A stretch of 64,000 nucleotides of DNA from M3007 sp037445225 (GTDB taxonomy: Bacteria > Bacteroidota > Bacteroidia > Chitinophagales > Saprospiraceae), in the NCBI GenBank assembly GCA_037445225.1, contig JBBIKW010000001.1, positions 124,001 to 188,000 of the forward strand, in the 5' to 3' direction. The notes beneath the pieces were generated by a model, which saw only the letters and a list, made by a program, of their open reading frames with translations, was not told the origin of the DNA and searched no databases. Positions within the stretch are counted from its first letter, which is position 1. Each line of letters opens with the position of its first letter. Below are positions 1 through 9,670 of the stretch, one piece after another. The position numbers and the translations under genes were made by a program.

Positions 1-263
1 CCGCTCCAAGGTGCCCACCGGCGCTCCATCCTCGCTTTCCGCTCGCAAAGATTGCAGAAAATCCGACAATTCGCCCCATAGAGAGGAGCACCGCGACAAT
101 TCTCAACATCCTTTCCCCACAGGCAACACCAAAACGACAGCGAGTGCGTTTGTTGTAGCCGACGTCTGGCGCTGCCTTCGCGATTTCGCGCAGGCTATTT
201 CGATGCAACTGGAAAGCGCCTAACTTTGTTAACGTTTTCATTTTAACTTATCCTTTCGGAAAG
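1..263. other. Left-edge stretch, no supported gene
   Basis: No reading frame here has convincing composition. A leftward frame begins with an ATG at 109 and runs off the edge with a hydrophobic N-terminus, but a competing frame on the same strand looks equally protein-like, so no gene is called. The right end carries the prc promoter listed separately. Confidence 0.4.
198..228 (+). promoter_or_regulatory. Promoter of prc
   Basis: TAACTTTG at 221-228 is a perfect TAnnTTTG -7 box of the Bacteroidota housekeeping sigma factor. A TTTC at 198-201 stands 19 nt upstream where TTTG is expected. Transcription would begin near 235, before both candidate prc start codons. Confidence 0.6.
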
Positions 264-323
264 ATGATACGCATTTCTTCTCTGTACGCCGACAAGGGCG
301 TCTATCAACCAACACAGACGGAC

Positions 324-2462
324 ATGAGATGGAAGCCGACGTTGTTGCTTTTTTCGTTTCTTGGCCTGATAGGGGCGACGCTGTGGTTTAATCGGCAGGC
401 GATATGGCCGCCGATGGCCTCTAATGCTCAAAAGGAAGCCCGGCTCATGCAGGGCATCCTTACGGGGTTGGAGCGCTTTCACTACGAGCCCAAGGCCGTC
501 GACGACCAGTTATCACGCCAAGTGTTTCAACTCTACCTAAAACAGCTGGACGGCAGCAAGCGCTTCTTTACACAAGCCGACATCGACCAACTGCGCGTCT
601 TTGAGACACAGCTGGACGACCAGGCGCGTGCGGGCACCTTCTCCTTCTTCGACCGCACCATGGAGCTATACGATGGCTCCTTAGAGAAAACCCAACGGTG
701 GTATCGCGAACTGCTGGCCAAGCCAATGGACTTCTCTCAGGAAGCTTATGTAGAGACGGACGGAGAAAAAGTCTCGTGGGCGCCCGACGAACAAGCGCTC
801 CGCCAGCGCTGGGAACTGTGGCTCAAGTACGAAGTGCTTAGCCGATTGCACGAAGCGCTGGAAGCACAAGAAAAGCCCGACTATACCGGCGAAAAGAAGA
901 GCACAGAGACCTTAGAGGCGGAGGCCCGCCAAAAGACGTTGGAAGTATACGACCGCTGGTTTAAGCGCCTCCAGCGCCGCGACCGACCGCGCCGCTTAGA
1001 AACCTACTTGAATGCCTTCATCGGCGCTTTCGACCCACACTCCGGCTATTTCTCCCCCCAAGAAAAAGCCGATTTCGACGTCAACATGTCGGGTAAGTTG
1101 GAAGGGATTGGCGCGCGCCTACAAAGCGATGGTGAAAAAACGACAGTGGTCGAAATCGTCCCGGGCGGTCCGGCCTGGAAACAGAAAGAGCTCGAAGTAA
1201 AAGATGTCATCTTGAAAGTGGCGCAAGGCGACGAAGAACCGGTAGACGTCATGGGGATGGAACTCAGCGACGTCGTCTCCAAGATTCGCGGGCCTAAGGG
1301 CACCACCGTGCGGCTGACAGTGCAAAAGACCGACGGCAGCATCAAGGTCATCTCCATCGTTCGCGATATCGTGATTACCGAGGAAGCAATGGCTAAGTCG
1401 TTGCTGCTGAGTACCCAAGACAATCCGGACAAGATCGGATACATCTACCTGCCCAAGTTTTACGCCGACTTTACCCCGCAGGGCGTTACTTCTTGCGCAG
1501 AGGATGTCGCCAAGGAGATCCAAAAACTGAAAGCGGAAAACGTCCGCGGCATTATTCTCGACCTGCGCAACAACGGCGGCGGCTCGCTGCGCGACGTGGT
1601 GCGCATGTCGGGCTTTTTCATCGAAACGGGACCCATTGTACAGGTTAAAAGTCGTAACCGGCCTCCGGAAATCAACGAGGATACCGATGCGCGCGTCCAA
1701 TACGATGGGCCGCTGGTCATTATGGTCAACGGCGGCAGCGCCTCCGCCTCCGAAATCATTGCCGCCGCCCTGCAAGACTACCGGCGCGCCGTCATCGTCG
1801 GCACGCGCTTCACCTACGGAAAAGGCACCGTCCAGCGCTTCTGGGATCTCGACTACTCCACCAGCGACCCCACCGTCAAGCCTTTAGGGCAAATGAAAGT
1901 GACCATCCAAAAGTTTTACCGCATCACTGGGCAGACCACCCAGCTGAAAGGTATTGTGCCGGACATCGAGCTGCCCGACAACTACAACTACATAGACTAC
2001 GGCGAGCGCGAAAACGAGTATGCTCTGCCGGCCACCAGTATCGAATCGCTGGCTTTTGGGCAAAAGGTATACGTGGTCACTCCCCTCCTAGAGCAGCTCA
2101 AGCAAGAGAGCAGCCGGCGCGTAAAGGCGAACCCCACTTTTCAGAAAATAGAGGAAAACGCACAGCGTCTACGCCGACAAAAAGACCGCAGCCGTATTCC
2201 TTTGCAGTGGCAAGCCTATCGAAAGCAGGAAAAAGCCTCTGCTGAGGAAGCGAAGCGCTTCGAAAACATCTTATCGCCCATCGAAGAATTGTCTATCGCC
2301 AACCTGAGTGCCGACCTTACGCACATCCAGAGCGACAGCGCGCGCATCTCGCGCAACGACAGCTGGATAAGCGAGCGAAAAAAAGACGTCCAACTCTACG
2401 AGGCGCTGCGCATCATGCAGGACATGATTCGCCTCAACAGCATAGCCTCTAAGAAAAAGTGA
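324..2462 (+). CDS. prc: Tail-specific protease Prc/Tsp (S41A)
   Basis: Periplasmic C-terminal processing protease that degrades or trims proteins with non-polar C-termini. The ATG at 324 is preferred over the in-frame ATG at 264 because it begins directly with a signal anchor (MRWKPTLLLFSF); the upstream 20 residues are not signal-like. Order of parts in the 712-aa product: signal anchor 3-22, tail-specific protease N-domain, PDZ about 258-340, S41 catalytic domain with GGSASASEI at 470-478 supplying the Ser and TYGKGTVQ with Lys500, then the DUF3340-type C-terminal helical extension of long Prc enzymes. Length fits the E. coli Prc type rather than the short CtpA type. It is monocistronic and faces miaA across a 35-bp gap. 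Confidence 0.93.
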   Translation: MRWKPTLLLFSFLGLIGATLWFNRQAIWPPMASNAQKEARLMQGILTGLERFHYEPKAVDDQLSRQVFQLYLKQLDGSKRFFTQADIDQLRVFETQLDDQARAGTFSFFDRTMELYDGSLEKTQRWYRELLAKPMDFSQEAYVETDGEKVSWAPDEQALRQRWELWLKYEVLSRLHEALEAQEKPDYTGEKKSTETLEAEARQKTLEVYDRWFKRLQRRDRPRRLETYLNAFIGAFDPHSGYFSPQEKADFDVNMSGKLEGIGARLQSDGEKTTVVEIVPGGPAWKQKELEVKDVILKVAQGDEEPVDVMGMELSDVVSKIRGPKGTTVRLTVQKTDGSIKVISIVRDIVITEEAMAKSLLLSTQDNPDKIGYIYLPKFYADFTPQGVTSCAEDVAKEIQKLKAENVRGIILDLRNNGGGSLRDVVRMSGFFIETGPIVQVKSRNRPPEINEDTDARVQYDGPLVIMVNGGSASASEIIAAALQDYRRAVIVGTRFTYGKGTVQRFWDLDYSTSDPTVKPLGQMKVTIQKFYRITGQTTQLKGIVPDIELPDNYNYIDYGERENEYALPATSIESLAFGQKVYVVTPLLEQLKQESSRRVKANPTFQKIEENAQRLRRQKDRSRIPLQWQAYRKQEKASAEEAKRFENILSPIEELSIANLSADLTHIQSDSARISRNDSWISERKKDVQLYEALRIMQDMIRLNSIASKKK

Positions 2463-2475
2463 CCCATAGCGGCTA

Positions 2476-2509
2476 CGCGCGCTTGGGCTTTCGCCGCTCA
2501 AAGCGCGCG
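2476..2509. terminator. Possible bidirectional hairpin between prc and miaA
   Basis: A 9-bp perfect inverted repeat (CGCGCGCTT at 2476-2484, AAGCGCGCG at 2501-2509) with a 16-nt loop lies between two convergent genes and covers the miaA stop codon. No T tract follows on either strand, so it may be a rho-assisted or imperfect terminator. Confidence 0.35.
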
Positions 2510-3430
2510 CAGCTCCATCTGTGCCTGGACCCACTGCAGGATGTCGGCCCATTGGTCGGGATGGAAGGCCGTCCAAGCTCCGTGTTTTCGGAACCACGTC
2601 TCTTGGCGCTTGGCGTAGTTTCGGGTGTGTTGGCGGATGCGTTCCACGACATGCTCTCGGCTGAGGATACCTTCGAAGAAAGGAAACCACTCCTTATACC
2701 CTACCGTTCGTAGGGCAGGCAGATGTCGGTAGGGGTAGAGGACGCGCACTTCGGCCTCTAAGCCAGCCGCCAGCATGGCATCCACCCGCCGATGGATGCG
2801 CTCGTACAGCTCCGAACGCGGCCGCTGCAGCAGTAGCAGGATAGGGGTGAAGGGGCGCGGCGCGCTCTTCCGCTGCCGAAAGCTCGAAAAGGGCCGACCG
2901 CTCTCTAAACACACTTCTAAGGCTCGGCGCAGACGAGCGGGATTTTTCCGGTCTACTGTTTGGAAATAGTCCGGATCGAGGGCGGCCACCTGCTTCTGCA
3001 GCCAAACCAACCCTCCTGTGGCCTCACCCTCGCGCACGCGGGCGCGCGTTGCCTCTAAAATAGGCGGAAATGTATCCAAACCCTCGTATACGGCTTTTAA
3101 GTAGAGCCCTGAACCGCCCACTAAAACGGCCACATCTCGCCGTTGAAACACCTCGTCGAGCACCCGAAGGGCATCTCGCTCGAAATCGCCAACGCTGTAC
3201 GGTTCCACCACGCTCAACATATCGATGAAATAGTGCGGCACGCCTCGGCGCTCGGCTTCCGTGGGTTTTGCCGTACCGATGCTCATCTCGCGGTAAAACT
3301 GCCGGCTATCGGCCGAAAGCACCGCGGTATCGAAGTGCTGCGCCAAGCGAATAGCTATATCTGTTTTACCGGTGGCCGTTGCACCGCCTACTACGATGAG
3401 GAACTTGCGCTGCTTCATCTGGACAAACAT
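2498..3430 (-). CDS. miaA: tRNA dimethylallyltransferase MiaA
   Basis: Transfers a dimethylallyl group to N6 of A37 in tRNAs that read UNN codons, the first step of ms2i6A synthesis. The 310-aa protein has the P-loop GGATATGKTD at 14-23, the family motif SADSRQFY followed by GTAKP, and VGGSGLYLKA in the middle; length is typical. An in-frame ATG at residue 5 is an alternative start. It is divergent from the helicase gene with only 23 bp between start codons, so the two promoters must overlap. Confidence 0.95.
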   Translation of the reverse strand: MFVQMKQRKFLIVVGGATATGKTDIAIRLAQHFDTAVLSADSRQFYREMSIGTAKPTEAERRGVPHYFIDMLSVVEPYSVGDFERDALRVLDEVFQRRDVAVLVGGSGLYLKAVYEGLDTFPPILEATRARVREGEATGGLVWLQKQVAALDPDYFQTVDRKNPARLRRALEVCLESGRPFSSFRQRKSAPRPFTPILLLLQRPRSELYERIHRRVDAMLAAGLEAEVRVLYPYRHLPALRTVGYKEWFPFFEGILSREHVVERIRQHTRNYAKRQETWFRKHGAWTAFHPDQWADILQWVQAQMELRAL

Positions 3431-3453
3431 AATATGTTTACCTTCGCTATCCC

Positions 3454-4770
3454 ATGTCGGAGCGAGAGGTTTTGCTGCTCAACGAGGATTTTCGCCGCGC
3501 GTTGGATGTGATCGAGCGCGTGGGCAAATGCGCATTCATCACCGGTAAGGCCGGCACGGGCAAGAGTACCCTGCTGCAGCTGTTTCGCAACACGACGCGC
3601 CGAAAAGTAGTAGCGCTGGCCCCTACCGGTACGGCTGCACTCAACATCCGCGGGCAGACCATCCACTCGTTCTTTGGCTTTCCGCCTCGCCTGCTCACCT
3701 CGAAAGACGTCTCGAAAAAAGCCTTCCCCTCCTTCCGCCAAGAGCTTTACTGCAAGATAGAAACGCTGGTTATCGACGAGATTTCTATGGTACGCGCCGA
3801 CCTGCTGGACGGCATTCACCACTTCTTGCAGGTCAACCGCGATAGCAAGGCGCCCTTTGGCGGCGTGCAGGTCGTCTTCTTCGGCGATCCCTTCCAGCTG
3901 CCCCCTGTCGTCTCGCGCGACCCCGTGGAGTCCGAATATTTTAGGGCATACTACTCCTCGCCGTACTTCTTTTCCGCGCGCATCTTCGAGGCAATGCAGC
4001 CGCACTTTGAGATGATCCGACTAAGTCGGGTGTATCGGCAACAGTCGGAAGCCTTTCTGCACTTGTTAGAGGCCGTGCGCACCAATACGGCGGGCGAAGC
4101 GGAAATAGAAGCCCTCAACGCGCGCTGTCAACCCTACTTTCCCCTCTCCGAAGGCTACATCACCCTGTGTGCGCGCAACGCCACAGCTCACCGCATCAAC
4201 CAACAGCAGTTGGCTCGACTGCCAGGCCGCGCACGCATCTACGAAGCACAGGTGTCCGGACAGTTTGACGCTGCGCTATACCCCACCGATGCCCAGCTCG
4301 CGCTCAAGGAAGGCGCACAGGTGATGTTTATCAAGAACGACCCCGGACGCGAATACGTCAACGGAACCCTCGGCACCGTGACGCGCCTTCGAGAGGACAG
4401 CGTTGATGTGGCTATTGCCGAAGCCGGCGCTCCCGAGCGAACGGTGTCGGTCGAGCCCATGCTGTGGGAGATCATTCGCTATCGCCTCGACCCTCAGAGT
4501 GGTGAGCTCTCGACTGAAACATTGGGCTCCTTTCTCCAGCTGCCCCTGCGGTTAGCGTGGGCCGTCACCATCCACAAAAGCCAGGGCAAGACGTTTGACC
4601 GCGTCATCATCGATTTGGAAGGAGGTGCCTTCGAGCACGGCCAACTGTACGTAGCCCTTAGCCGCTGCCGCACCTTAGAGGGCATCGTGCTGCGCCGACC
4701 TATCCGACCGCGCGACATCATCGCCGACGAGCGCGTCATTCGTTTCTTCGAACAATGGTTTCGCCATTAA
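3454..4770 (+). CDS. Pif1/RecD-like SF1B DNA helicase
   Basis: Predicted 5'-3' DNA helicase of the Pif1 branch, 438 aa. Visible motifs in order: Walker A GKAGTGKS (about 30), motif Ia LAPTGTAAL followed by TIHSFFGF, the characteristic Pif1 elements, Walker B VIDEISM, motif III GDPFQLPPV, and near the C-terminus TIHKSQGKTFD and YVALSRC (motifs V-VI). There is no extra N-terminal domain, so it is a compact form as in many bacterial Pif1 proteins, which act on G-quadruplexes and stalled forks in characterised members. The end is convergent with the ATP-grasp gene, 3 bp apart. The precise role here is inferred from family only. Confidence 0.88.
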   Translation: MSEREVLLLNEDFRRALDVIERVGKCAFITGKAGTGKSTLLQLFRNTTRRKVVALAPTGTAALNIRGQTIHSFFGFPPRLLTSKDVSKKAFPSFRQELYCKIETLVIDEISMVRADLLDGIHHFLQVNRDSKAPFGGVQVVFFGDPFQLPPVVSRDPVESEYFRAYYSSPYFFSARIFEAMQPHFEMIRLSRVYRQQSEAFLHLLEAVRTNTAGEAEIEALNARCQPYFPLSEGYITLCARNATAHRINQQQLARLPGRARIYEAQVSGQFDAALYPTDAQLALKEGAQVMFIKNDPGREYVNGTLGTVTRLREDSVDVAIAEAGAPERTVSVEPMLWEIIRYRLDPQSGELSTETLGSFLQLPLRLAWAVTIHKSQGKTFDRVIIDLEGGAFEHGQLYVALSRCRTLEGIVLRRPIRPRDIIADERVIRFFEQWFRH

Positions 4771-4773
4771 CTT

Positions 4774-5991
4774 TCACGTTAAGGGTTTGGGCGGGGCCGG
4801 TGCGCTGGCATGGTAGTCGCGCTGAATGCGGTGGGCATACTCGTCTAACAGCTCGAGCACGCGCTCGCGGCGCTGGGAGCGCACGATAAGACCAATGTGG
4901 TAGTTCATGTCGGTCAACCGCCAGACGACCTCGGGGTCATTAAACGGACTGGTATCGGGGCGCTCTTGCCGCGTCAGCGATACGATAAGCCCGGCATAAT
5001 CGTCGCGCACGGGCGGCAACGCGTACTTTTGGCCAATGGCTTCGGCGTACTCGATGCGCGCCCATTCGCGCCAAAGGTTGATACCGGTCGCCTGCTCCAC
5101 CATGTCGGCAATATGCGCCCCACCTACGCGGGAAGCCGTCTCCAAAAAGTAAAATTGGCCGTCCTCATGGCATTTGATAAACTCCGTATGGCACGCGCTG
5201 TACTGCATACCAAACGACTTCAATACCTTAACATTCCATTGTAGCAGCGCCTGGGCATCGGCGCCGCTCTGATCCATAATGGCCGTGCGAAAGATACCGC
5301 CCCCATGCGCCACTTCAAACGGCGTGGCCAAATACTCGGAGGCGCGCACAAAGACGACCTTGCCACCCGTCGTTAGGGCATCGACGTGGTAGACGTTGCC
5401 CGGCTTGAACTGCTCGACCAAGTACTGGTACCGCTCATCGCCCAACGTCTCTAAGTGCGCCCACAACTCGTCGACGTGGTATATTTTCTTCATGCCGGTT
5501 GCCGAAGCCTGTCCGCGAGGCTTGACGAGCCAAGGCGCCGGATGTTGCGCTGCAAAATGCCGAATATCGTCGTCGTTAAACAGCGAAGAGAAGGCCGGCA
5601 CGGGGATGCCCGCCTTCTGCGCCTTCATGCGCATAGCCAGCTTATCGCGAAAGTGGCGATAGGTCGTTTGCCCCATACCGGGAATGCGAAACTCTTCGCG
5701 CAAGTAGGCCCCCTTTTCTACATCGAAATCGTCGAGGGCGATGATGCGGTCGATCTTTTTGCTCCGCATCAGCCAAGCCACGCCCTTCACCACGTGGTTC
5801 ATATCCCAGTAGTTGTCGGGCCCCTGCTCTATGTAAAAAATGTCGTCCAACGCCTCGCGCGCCCATGGCTTATGCTCGAGCTTCTTCGAGGTCAACAAGT
5901 AAACCGTGGCGCCGGTAGATTTCATGCCGCGCAAAAAGTCATTGCCTTTGAAATAACTGGCAATACACAGAAAAGTGACCGATCTGCTCAT
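4774..5991 (-). CDS. ATP-grasp domain ligase of unknown substrate
   Basis: 405-aa ATP-grasp protein. It has a pre-ATP-grasp Rossmann part (1-120), then an ATP-grasp core with the lysine-bearing strand LVKPRGQASATGM (about 155), a loop EQFKPGNVYHVD, and the metal-binding stretch FYFLETASRVGGAHI (about 275), where E, the following S (often N in relatives) and R match the Mg-binding region of carbamoyl-phosphate synthase L-chain-like ligases. Such enzymes activate a carboxylate as acyl phosphate for attack by an amine. Neighbours do not reveal the substrate. It is transcribed leftward from the 274-bp region before the DUF4175 gene. That gap is AT-rich and holds no perfect TAnnTTTG box. Confidence 0.8.
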   Translation of the reverse strand: MSRSVTFLCIASYFKGNDFLRGMKSTGATVYLLTSKKLEHKPWAREALDDIFYIEQGPDNYWDMNHVVKGVAWLMRSKKIDRIIALDDFDVEKGAYLREEFRIPGMGQTTYRHFRDKLAMRMKAQKAGIPVPAFSSLFNDDDIRHFAAQHPAPWLVKPRGQASATGMKKIYHVDELWAHLETLGDERYQYLVEQFKPGNVYHVDALTTGGKVVFVRASEYLATPFEVAHGGGIFRTAIMDQSGADAQALLQWNVKVLKSFGMQYSACHTEFIKCHEDGQFYFLETASRVGGAHIADMVEQATGINLWREWARIEYAEAIGQKYALPPVRDDYAGLIVSLTRQERPDTSPFNDPEVVWRLTDMNYHIGLIVRSQRRERVLELLDEYAHRIQRDYHASAPAPPKPLT

Positions 5992-6265
5992 GCGTTTTTG
6001 TTTTGTACTTCAGAAAGGCAAAAAACGTGAAAAAAGATATTCTCGATAAATTATTTTTCTGTCGACCGCGGCACACCCACAGGTTTTAAGGCGAACCGCT
6101 CCGCCCAGAGCAACTACCTGCCGAAATCTTCTGTCTTCTTAAGAGTTTAACCGACGTATCTCAAAATTTGTCCGCAATTTTGTCTGTTCAAAAAGACGCG
6201 CTGCCCTTTCTACGGCGTTTTCCTTATAAAAGTAGACGGTTTCCCAGCGACAAAACACACCCGCT

Positions 6266-9200
6266 ATGCAACGCGATAACTACCGCCTCCTCATCGAAAA
6301 GCTCGATGGCTTCATCCGGAAGTACTATCTGAACCAGCTGTTGCGCGGTTCGCTCTACACGGTAGGGCTTGTGTTGGGCCTATTTATCTTGCTCAACGTG
6401 TTGGAGTACTATTGCTACTTCAGCACCGGCGTCCGCACGGCTATGTTGTGGGGATTTGTAGCGGTGGTAGGGGTAGCCTTTTATCGGTGGATAGCCCTGC
6501 CGCTGCTGCACTATTTCCGCTTAGGCAAAATCATCAGCCACGAACAAGCGGCTCAGATCATTGGAGCGCATTTCAGCGACGTGAAAGACAAACTGCTCAA
6601 CATCCTCCAGCTCAAGCAACAGGCTTCTAATGCCCTGTATACGGAACTGATCAACGCCTCCATTGAGCAAAAGAGCGAAGAAATAAAGTTGGTACCCTTT
6701 AAGGCGGCCATCGATTTGCGCAAAAATCGCCGCTACCTGCGCTACGCCTTGCCGCCGGTTTTCCTGCTGCTGTTTCTTTTATTGGGCGCGCCCAACATCC
6801 TGCAGGAAGGTACCCTGCGACTGCTGAACAGCACCAAAAAATTCGAGAAGCCGGCCCCCTTCCGCTTCTTGATCAACACCAACGCCCTGCGCGCGGTACA
6901 GTATACCGACTTCACCTTAGAGGTTGGCGTGGAGGGGTCGGCTTTGCCCAAAGAGCTGTTCATCGAAATGGGCAGCGTCCAGTATCGACTCACTAAGGAG
7001 GCACCCAATCGCTTCACCTATACGTTTGCCAACGTGCAGCGAGATGTGTCGTTCCGCCTTTTTGGCGGAGGGGTAGAGAGCGAGGAGTACACCTTGCGAG
7101 TGGTGCGCCGCCCCAGCATTGCCGCTTTCCGAGTTAGACTGCAGTTTCCGGCATACATTGGGCGGCCGACAGAAGAGCTGAGCAATGTGGGCGACTTGGT
7201 GGTGCCCCAAGGCTCGCAACTGAGCTGGTTTTTCAACGCCCAACATACCGACCAGCTCCAGCTGCGCTTTGGCGACGAGGCTCCGGTGTCGGCGCAACGC
7301 CAAGGCAAGGAGGACTTCGCCTTCTATCGGCGCGCCATGCGCGACGAGCGCTACCTTGTCCTCTTAAGCAACCAAGAGCTGCCGAATGCCGACTCCATTG
7401 CCTACGCTATTACGGTTGTGCCCGACCTGCATCCGCAGATAGACGCCCAAGAATTTCGCGACAGCGCCAACACCCATCTGTTCTTCTTCGCCGGCGACGC
7501 CTCTGACGACTACGGGCTGCTCCGCTTGACCTTCAACTATCAAGTCAAAAAGGCCAAAGGCGGACAAATGCCGCTCGTCTCCTTGCCTCTACCCAAACCC
7601 GCCGGCAAACAGGTGTCGTACGACTACTTGTGGAACCTAAAAGACTTAGGGCTGGATCCCGGCGACGAAGTTTCCTACTACTTTGAAGTGTTCGACAACG
7701 ACGGCGTCAACGGAAGCAAAAGCGCCCGCACCCAGGTCATGCAGTGGCGCATGCCCACCTTGGAAGAGTTCCGCCGCGAACAAGCGCAGAACAACGACGA
7801 AATCCGAAAGGAACTGGAAAAGGCGCTGCGCGAAAGCGCGCAGATCCGAGAAGAGATGAAAAAACTGCGCAACAAAGTGTTGCAAATGCGCGAACTGGAC
7901 TGGAAGACGCGAAAAGACCTGGAAAAACTACTCGACCGCCAAAAGCAACTCGCTCAACAGATAGAGCAGGCGCGGCAAGCCTTCCAGGAAAACCGCAAAA
8001 TGCAACAAGACTCCAACCAGCAAAACAACGAAGAGCTGCAGCAAAAAGAGGAACAGCTCGAAAAAATGTTTGATGAAGCGCTCTCGGAAGAGATGAAGCA
8101 GCTCATGGAAGATATCGAAAATCTCCTGCAGGAGATGGGACGGGAAGAGATGCTGGAGGAGACCGACCAACTGCAGATGAAGAGCGAGGACTTGGAAAAA
8201 CAGCTCAAGCGCTTAGAGGAGCTCTTCAAACAGCTAGAAGTCGAAAGCCTGCTACAGCAACAGATCGAACAGCTCGAACAACTGGCCAAAGAACAGGAAC
8301 AACTGGCTGAGGAGACCGAAAAGGGTAACAAATCGCCGGAAGAACTCAGCCAAGAGCAGCAAAAGCTCAACGAGCAGATGAAGCAAATCGAAAAGCAACA
8401 CGAAGAGCTCTTGCGCAAAAACGAACAGCTCAAGCGCCCGGAAAAGATCGAAGACAACCGCCGCGACATGCAAGACATCCGCCGCGACATGGAAGGCGCT
8501 CAAGAGCAGATGGAACAAAAGCAAAGCAAGAACGCCAGCAAGCAGCAAAAGCAGGCGGCCAACAAGATGAAGAACCTAGCCAACCGCATGCGCCAAAACC
8601 GCCAGCAAAGCGAAATGGAGCAACTCGAAGAAGACATCGCTGCGCTGCGACAGCTGCTGGAAAACCTGCTCACCCTGTCTTTCGATCAAGAAGCTACCAT
8701 GCAGCGCTTCGCCGCTACGCCTATCAACACGCCGCCCTTTGTCGAACTGGTGCAGCGGCAAGATAAAATCCGCGGCGACTTCCGCATCGTGGAAGACAGC
8801 CTGCGCGCCCTCGCGAGCCGCAACTTCCAAATCGAGGGCATCATCTTGGAAAAGGTTGGCGAGATCAATCAGGGATTTCGAAACAGCTTGGGCGAGCTCG
8901 AAGAGCGGCGCGTTACCCAAGCCAGCGAACATCAACAGCACACCATGAAGGCACTCAACGACTTAGCGCTGATGCTGTCGGAAGTGCTCAACAATATGCA
9001 AGCCGACCTCAACAGCGGCACGCCCGGTACCGGAGCCTGTCGGAAGCCCGGCAAACAAGGCAGCGGCAACGAGGGCAAAAAGCCCATGGACAAGATCACC
9101 AAGGGCCAAGGCGAACTCAACGAACAGATGAAAGGACTTAAGGAGCGCTTGGAAAAAGGGAAAGGCCAAGGCAGCATGAGCAAGGAGTTCGCCCAAATGG

Positions 9201-9601
9201 CCGCTCAACAAGCGGCCCTCCGCAAAGCCCTGCGCGAACTGCAAAAAGAAAAACAGCAACAAGGCAAGGGCAGCCAGGCACTCGACGAAATTATGCAGGA
9301 GATGGACAAGGTCGAAATCGACCTGGTCAACAAGCGCCTCACCAACGAAACCCTCCGCCGCCAACAACAGATCCTCACCCGACTGCTCGAAGAAGAACGC
9401 GCCGAACGCGAACAAGAGCAAGATGACAAGCGTCAAGCCGAAACCGCTCGACAACAGCAATCCCCTAAACTTCCGCCCGCCCTAGAGGAATACCTCAAAA
9501 AGCGCCGCGCTGAAGTAGACCTGTTCCGAACCGTCTCGCCAGCGCTTAAGCCTTATTACAAACAGCTGGTGGAAGAATACATCAAAACCGCCGGTCAGTA
9601 A
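6266..9601 (+). CDS. DUF4175-family membrane protein with long coiled coil
   Basis: 1111-aa protein of the Bacteroidota DUF4175 type; function unknown. The N-terminus has two membrane segments (about 23-43 and 52-72) and a third near 155-175. A beta-rich, probably periplasmic region follows to about 510. Residues 510-1080 are extremely rich in Q, E, K and R and predicted to be long coiled coil, with several leucine heptads and a short low-complexity interruption near 915-945. It lies upstream of a secreted peptidase gene with a 69-bp gap. The opposite strand of the coil gives long spurious Leu/Ser-rich frames. Size and composition suggest a structural or tethering role in the envelope, but this is inference. 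Confidence 0.82.
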   Translation: MQRDNYRLLIEKLDGFIRKYYLNQLLRGSLYTVGLVLGLFILLNVLEYYCYFSTGVRTAMLWGFVAVVGVAFYRWIALPLLHYFRLGKIISHEQAAQIIGAHFSDVKDKLLNILQLKQQASNALYTELINASIEQKSEEIKLVPFKAAIDLRKNRRYLRYALPPVFLLLFLLLGAPNILQEGTLRLLNSTKKFEKPAPFRFLINTNALRAVQYTDFTLEVGVEGSALPKELFIEMGSVQYRLTKEAPNRFTYTFANVQRDVSFRLFGGGVESEEYTLRVVRRPSIAAFRVRLQFPAYIGRPTEELSNVGDLVVPQGSQLSWFFNAQHTDQLQLRFGDEAPVSAQRQGKEDFAFYRRAMRDERYLVLLSNQELPNADSIAYAITVVPDLHPQIDAQEFRDSANTHLFFFAGDASDDYGLLRLTFNYQVKKAKGGQMPLVSLPLPKPAGKQVSYDYLWNLKDLGLDPGDEVSYYFEVFDNDGVNGSKSARTQVMQWRMPTLEEFRREQAQNNDEIRKELEKALRESAQIREEMKKLRNKVLQMRELDWKTRKDLEKLLDRQKQLAQQIEQARQAFQENRKMQQDSNQQNNEELQQKEEQLEKMFDEALSEEMKQLMEDIENLLQEMGREEMLEETDQLQMKSEDLEKQLKRLEELFKQLEVESLLQQQIEQLEQLAKEQEQLAEETEKGNKSPEELSQEQQKLNEQMKQIEKQHEELLRKNEQLKRPEKIEDNRRDMQDIRRDMEGAQEQMEQKQSKNASKQQKQAANKMKNLANRMRQNRQQSEMEQLEEDIAALRQLLENLLTLSFDQEATMQRFAATPINTPPFVELVQRQDKIRGDFRIVEDSLRALASRNFQIEGIILEKVGEINQGFRNSLGELEERRVTQASEHQQHTMKALNDLALMLSEVLNNMQADLNSGTPGTGACRKPGKQGSGNEGKKPMDKITKGQGELNEQMKGLKERLEKGKGQGSMSKEFAQMAAQQAALRKALRELQKEKQQQGKGSQALDEIMQEMDKVEIDLVNKRLTNETLRRQQQILTRLLEEERAEREQEQDDKRQAETARQQQSPKLPPALEEYLKKRRAEVDLFRTVSPALKPYYKQLVEEYIKTAGQ

Positions 9602-9670
9602 CTCTCTGAGAGCGCTCACTGCAAGAGGCGGTTATTTGCGTAGAAACCCACTTACTAAAAAAACTGCTGT

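Noticed and set aside
1..109. Leftward frame beginning MLRIVAVLLSMGRIV that runs off the left edge.
   Set aside because: A second frame on the same strand looks as protein-like, and only 36 codons are visible; no family can be recognised.
7928..8548. Long minus-strand frames rich in Ser, Cys and Leu opposite the DUF4175 gene.
   Set aside because: They are the antisense of Gln/Glu/Lys-rich coiled-coil codons, a known artefact.
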